The position numbers and the translations under genes were made by a program. Of a stretch of DNA of 64,000 nt, positions 62,932 through 64,000 are shown piece by piece. How positions within the stretch are numbered: the stretch's first letter is position 1; every line of letters begins with the position of its first letter. Origin of the DNA: G963708235 sp963708235 (GTDB lineage: Bacteria > Actinomycetota > Acidimicrobiia > Spongiisociales > UBA5794); NCBI GenBank assembly GCA_963708235.1, contig OY970200.1, forward strand, positions 2,480,001 to 2,544,000. Reading direction: 5' to 3'. Below the pieces are notes generated by a model that was not told the origin of the DNA, searched no databases, and worked only from the letters and a program-made list of their open reading frames with translations.

Positions 62932-63390
62932 TCAGTGCCGGCTTTGGTCATCCACGGCATCGGTGACCCAGCGGATGGTGTCGACGTGAGCATTGAGAGG
63001 TGCAGTGTCGACAAGGTCGAACGGCGACTCCTGCCATCGGATGACGTCCTTCACGGTGTCGAGCGCGGTACCAACATCGTCCCGGTCAATCAGCTCTGCG
63101 ATCTTCGGTGTCAAGTCCTGGAAGTGATCGCTCCATGCGTCCTCGAGCTGCCGGTATCGGGTTCGGAGCGATTCGATCGGGGGGCTATCGCTCGTCAGGA
63201 CCTCGCCCTCGGCCGCTGCATCACTGGCGTCCGACATGCCAACTGCGAGTTTGGCGAACGCGCTGCTCACCTGCCTCTCGGCGGTGCGCCGTCGCGCGCT
63301 GCGGCCCGTGCGCCAGGCGACGTACAGCCCGCTGGCGGTGCCGAACACTGCCCCCGAGAGACCGCCCACCACGATGGTCGCTATATCCAC
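62932..63390 (-). CDS. Hypothetical membrane-anchored protein, 152 aa
   Basis: GTG at 63390 with AAGGGAGGGG eight nt upstream. A single N-terminal TM helix (IATIVVGGLSGAVFGTASGL) is followed by a basic segment (RTGRSARRRTAER) and a charged cytoplasmic part. The upstream start at 63447 has no RBS. No family recognised. Confidence 0.6.
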   Translation of the reverse strand: MDIATIVVGGLSGAVFGTASGLYVAWRTGRSARRRTAERQVSSAFAKLAVGMSDASDAAAEGEVLTSDSPPIESLRTRYRQLEDAWSDHFQDLTPKIAELIDRDDVGTALDTVKDVIRWQESPFDLVDTAPLNAHVDTIRWVTDAVDDQSRH

Positions 63391-63576
63391 GCTCGCAACC
63401 CCTCCCTTGTTGGGCGGTGCCTGATAGCTCGTCGGCTGAACGAACATCCCGCATTAGACCGAACGAGTTTGCTGGCCTCCGTCATATGCGCCATAGGTCG
63501 ATCGACCCTAGTAAAACCTGGGCTAGGTGTATAGAGTCCGCGCTAGCTGGGTACACAGGGAGAGAGAGCGTACCAA

Positions 63577-63861
63577 GTGGAGCACCGCCGCATGACGCAC
63601 AGACCAAACCGCACGCGAGTATCCGTGCAAACGTTGACTTTCGAACGAGCAGCCTCGGTTTGCCGAGCCTTTGAAGAGCAGTCGGGTATGACGTCCGCCG
63701 AATTCTTCGAGCGGTACCGCAGGGGCGAGATCGACGGGATCAACGGACTCAACGCCACGGTCTGGTCGGCTTACTGGCAGGCCTTCCTTGACCTCAGACC
63801 CGAGCCGGACAAGTCCGTCCGGTACTGCCCACCCCCGTCGAATCATCTGGTTCCAGCGTAG
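63577..63861 (+). CDS. Small protein of possible antitoxin type
   Basis: 94 aa from GTG 63577 (GGGAGAG 12 nt upstream) or ATG 63592. Charged and helical, with FERAASVCRAFEEQSGMTSA near the middle and GEIDGINGLNATVWSAYWQA near the end. A second reading frame with its own RBS follows after 51 bp, so a two-gene cassette is possible. The toxin/antitoxin idea rests only on size and arrangement. Confidence 0.45.
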   Translation: MEHRRMTHRPNRTRVSVQTLTFERAASVCRAFEEQSGMTSAEFFERYRRGEIDGINGLNATVWSAYWQAFLDLRPEPDKSVRYCPPPSNHLVPA

Positions 63862-63912
63862 GTCGGTCGTTTGACGACCTAAGCGCGCTCGGGCGACCGG
63901 GGGGAGAGACCG

Positions 63913-64000
63913 TTGCCGAATGATGGCCTCACGCTCGAGCAGTATTGGTCGGACCACGTAGAGCGCAGCCTGAGGTCGCTCGTAGTGGAACCTTCGCCGG
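63913..64000 (+). CDS. Partial open frame at the right edge
   Basis: TTG at 63913, preceded by GGGGGAGAGACC, opens a frame that is still open at the window edge (29 residues, LPNDGLTLEQYWSDHVERSL at the start). Too short to identify. Confidence 0.4.
   Translation, partial: MPNDGLTLEQYWSDHVERSLRSLVVEPSP

Larger units (their letters stand above)
52692..64000. mobile_element. Integrated element (right end outside the window)
   Basis: It begins with a duplicated 3' half of tRNA-Thr at the chromosome junction, then an integrase reading toward that end. DNA-binding proteins, a DUF3631 ATPase and a tape-measure gene follow. No second tRNA-Thr copy is seen before the right edge, so the other boundary is beyond 64000 or not recognised. 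Capsid, portal and terminase genes are absent from the visible part. Confidence 0.75.

Noticed and set aside
63577..64000. Confident toxin-antitoxin call at the right edge
   Set aside because: Only gene size and adjacency suggest it, and the second gene is cut off after 29 residues.

Overview
The window is high-GC DNA with frequent GTG and TTG starts, lipobox lipoproteins, an LppM-type protein, a DUF3263 protein, an ECF41 sigma factor with its CMD partner, and S-layer-homology/excalibur surface proteins. This suggests an actinobacterium, perhaps of the Acidimicrobiia; the class is inference from gene content, not a search result. Most of the window reads as ordinary chromosome. From about 52.7 kb to the right edge it reads as an integrated mobile element.

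Layout. 0-8 kb: a 3-hydroxyacyl-CoA dehydrogenase fragment, a Nudix hydrolase, a secreted phytase-like/GDPD protein and a CtpE-like P-type ATPase. 6.9-17.5 kb: a carbohydrate locus with a ROK repressor, a divergent operon (secreted esterase, sugar ABC binding protein, two permeases, beta-lactamase-fold hydrolase, GH13 sucrose-phosphorylase-type enzyme) and a convergent secreted esterase. Both outer promoters carry a similar operator-like word. The binding-protein cistron is preceded by one 13-bp hairpin and followed by another. 17.9-34 kb: tRNA-Arg, an LVIVD-repeat protein, a CMD/ECF41 pair with a matching ECF41 promoter, alpha-carbonic anhydrase, a secreted S1 protease, a PEP-mutase-like enzyme, a double alpha/beta hydrolase, TetR plus methyltransferase around a palindromic operator, an ArsR/SRPBCC pair that looks leaderless, and membrane proteins. 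34-38 kb: an IS3 and an IS110 element embedded in repeated noncoding DNA. 38-41 kb: a CvpA/CAP protein, an AI-2E-type permease and a DUF3263 protein.

41-46.7 kb is a zinc-homeostasis island: permease and TIGR03943-type protein, znuB-znuA, and divergent zur-znuC, with two Zur-box-like sites. 46.8-52.6 kb holds two SLH surface proteins flanking a 1.1-kb gene-free stretch with a four-copy structured repeat, a DUF2277 protein and a metalloprotease with a lamin-tail domain.

The element begins at a duplicated 3' end of tRNA-Thr (52,692-52,738), followed by a tyrosine integrase, small zinc-finger proteins, an excisionase-like HTH protein, a DUF3631 ATPase, a train of tightly coupled small genes, and a phage tape-measure protein with no capsid or terminase gene in view. 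It also carries a tRNA with a serine-type body but a leucine CAA anticodon.

Six genes (near 2.04, 13.68, 28.42, 39.78, 52.96 and 56.05 kb) each need one base skipped to stay in frame. The uniform sign, and two breaks at an identical 13-nt context, point to insertion errors in the assembly rather than six decayed genes.
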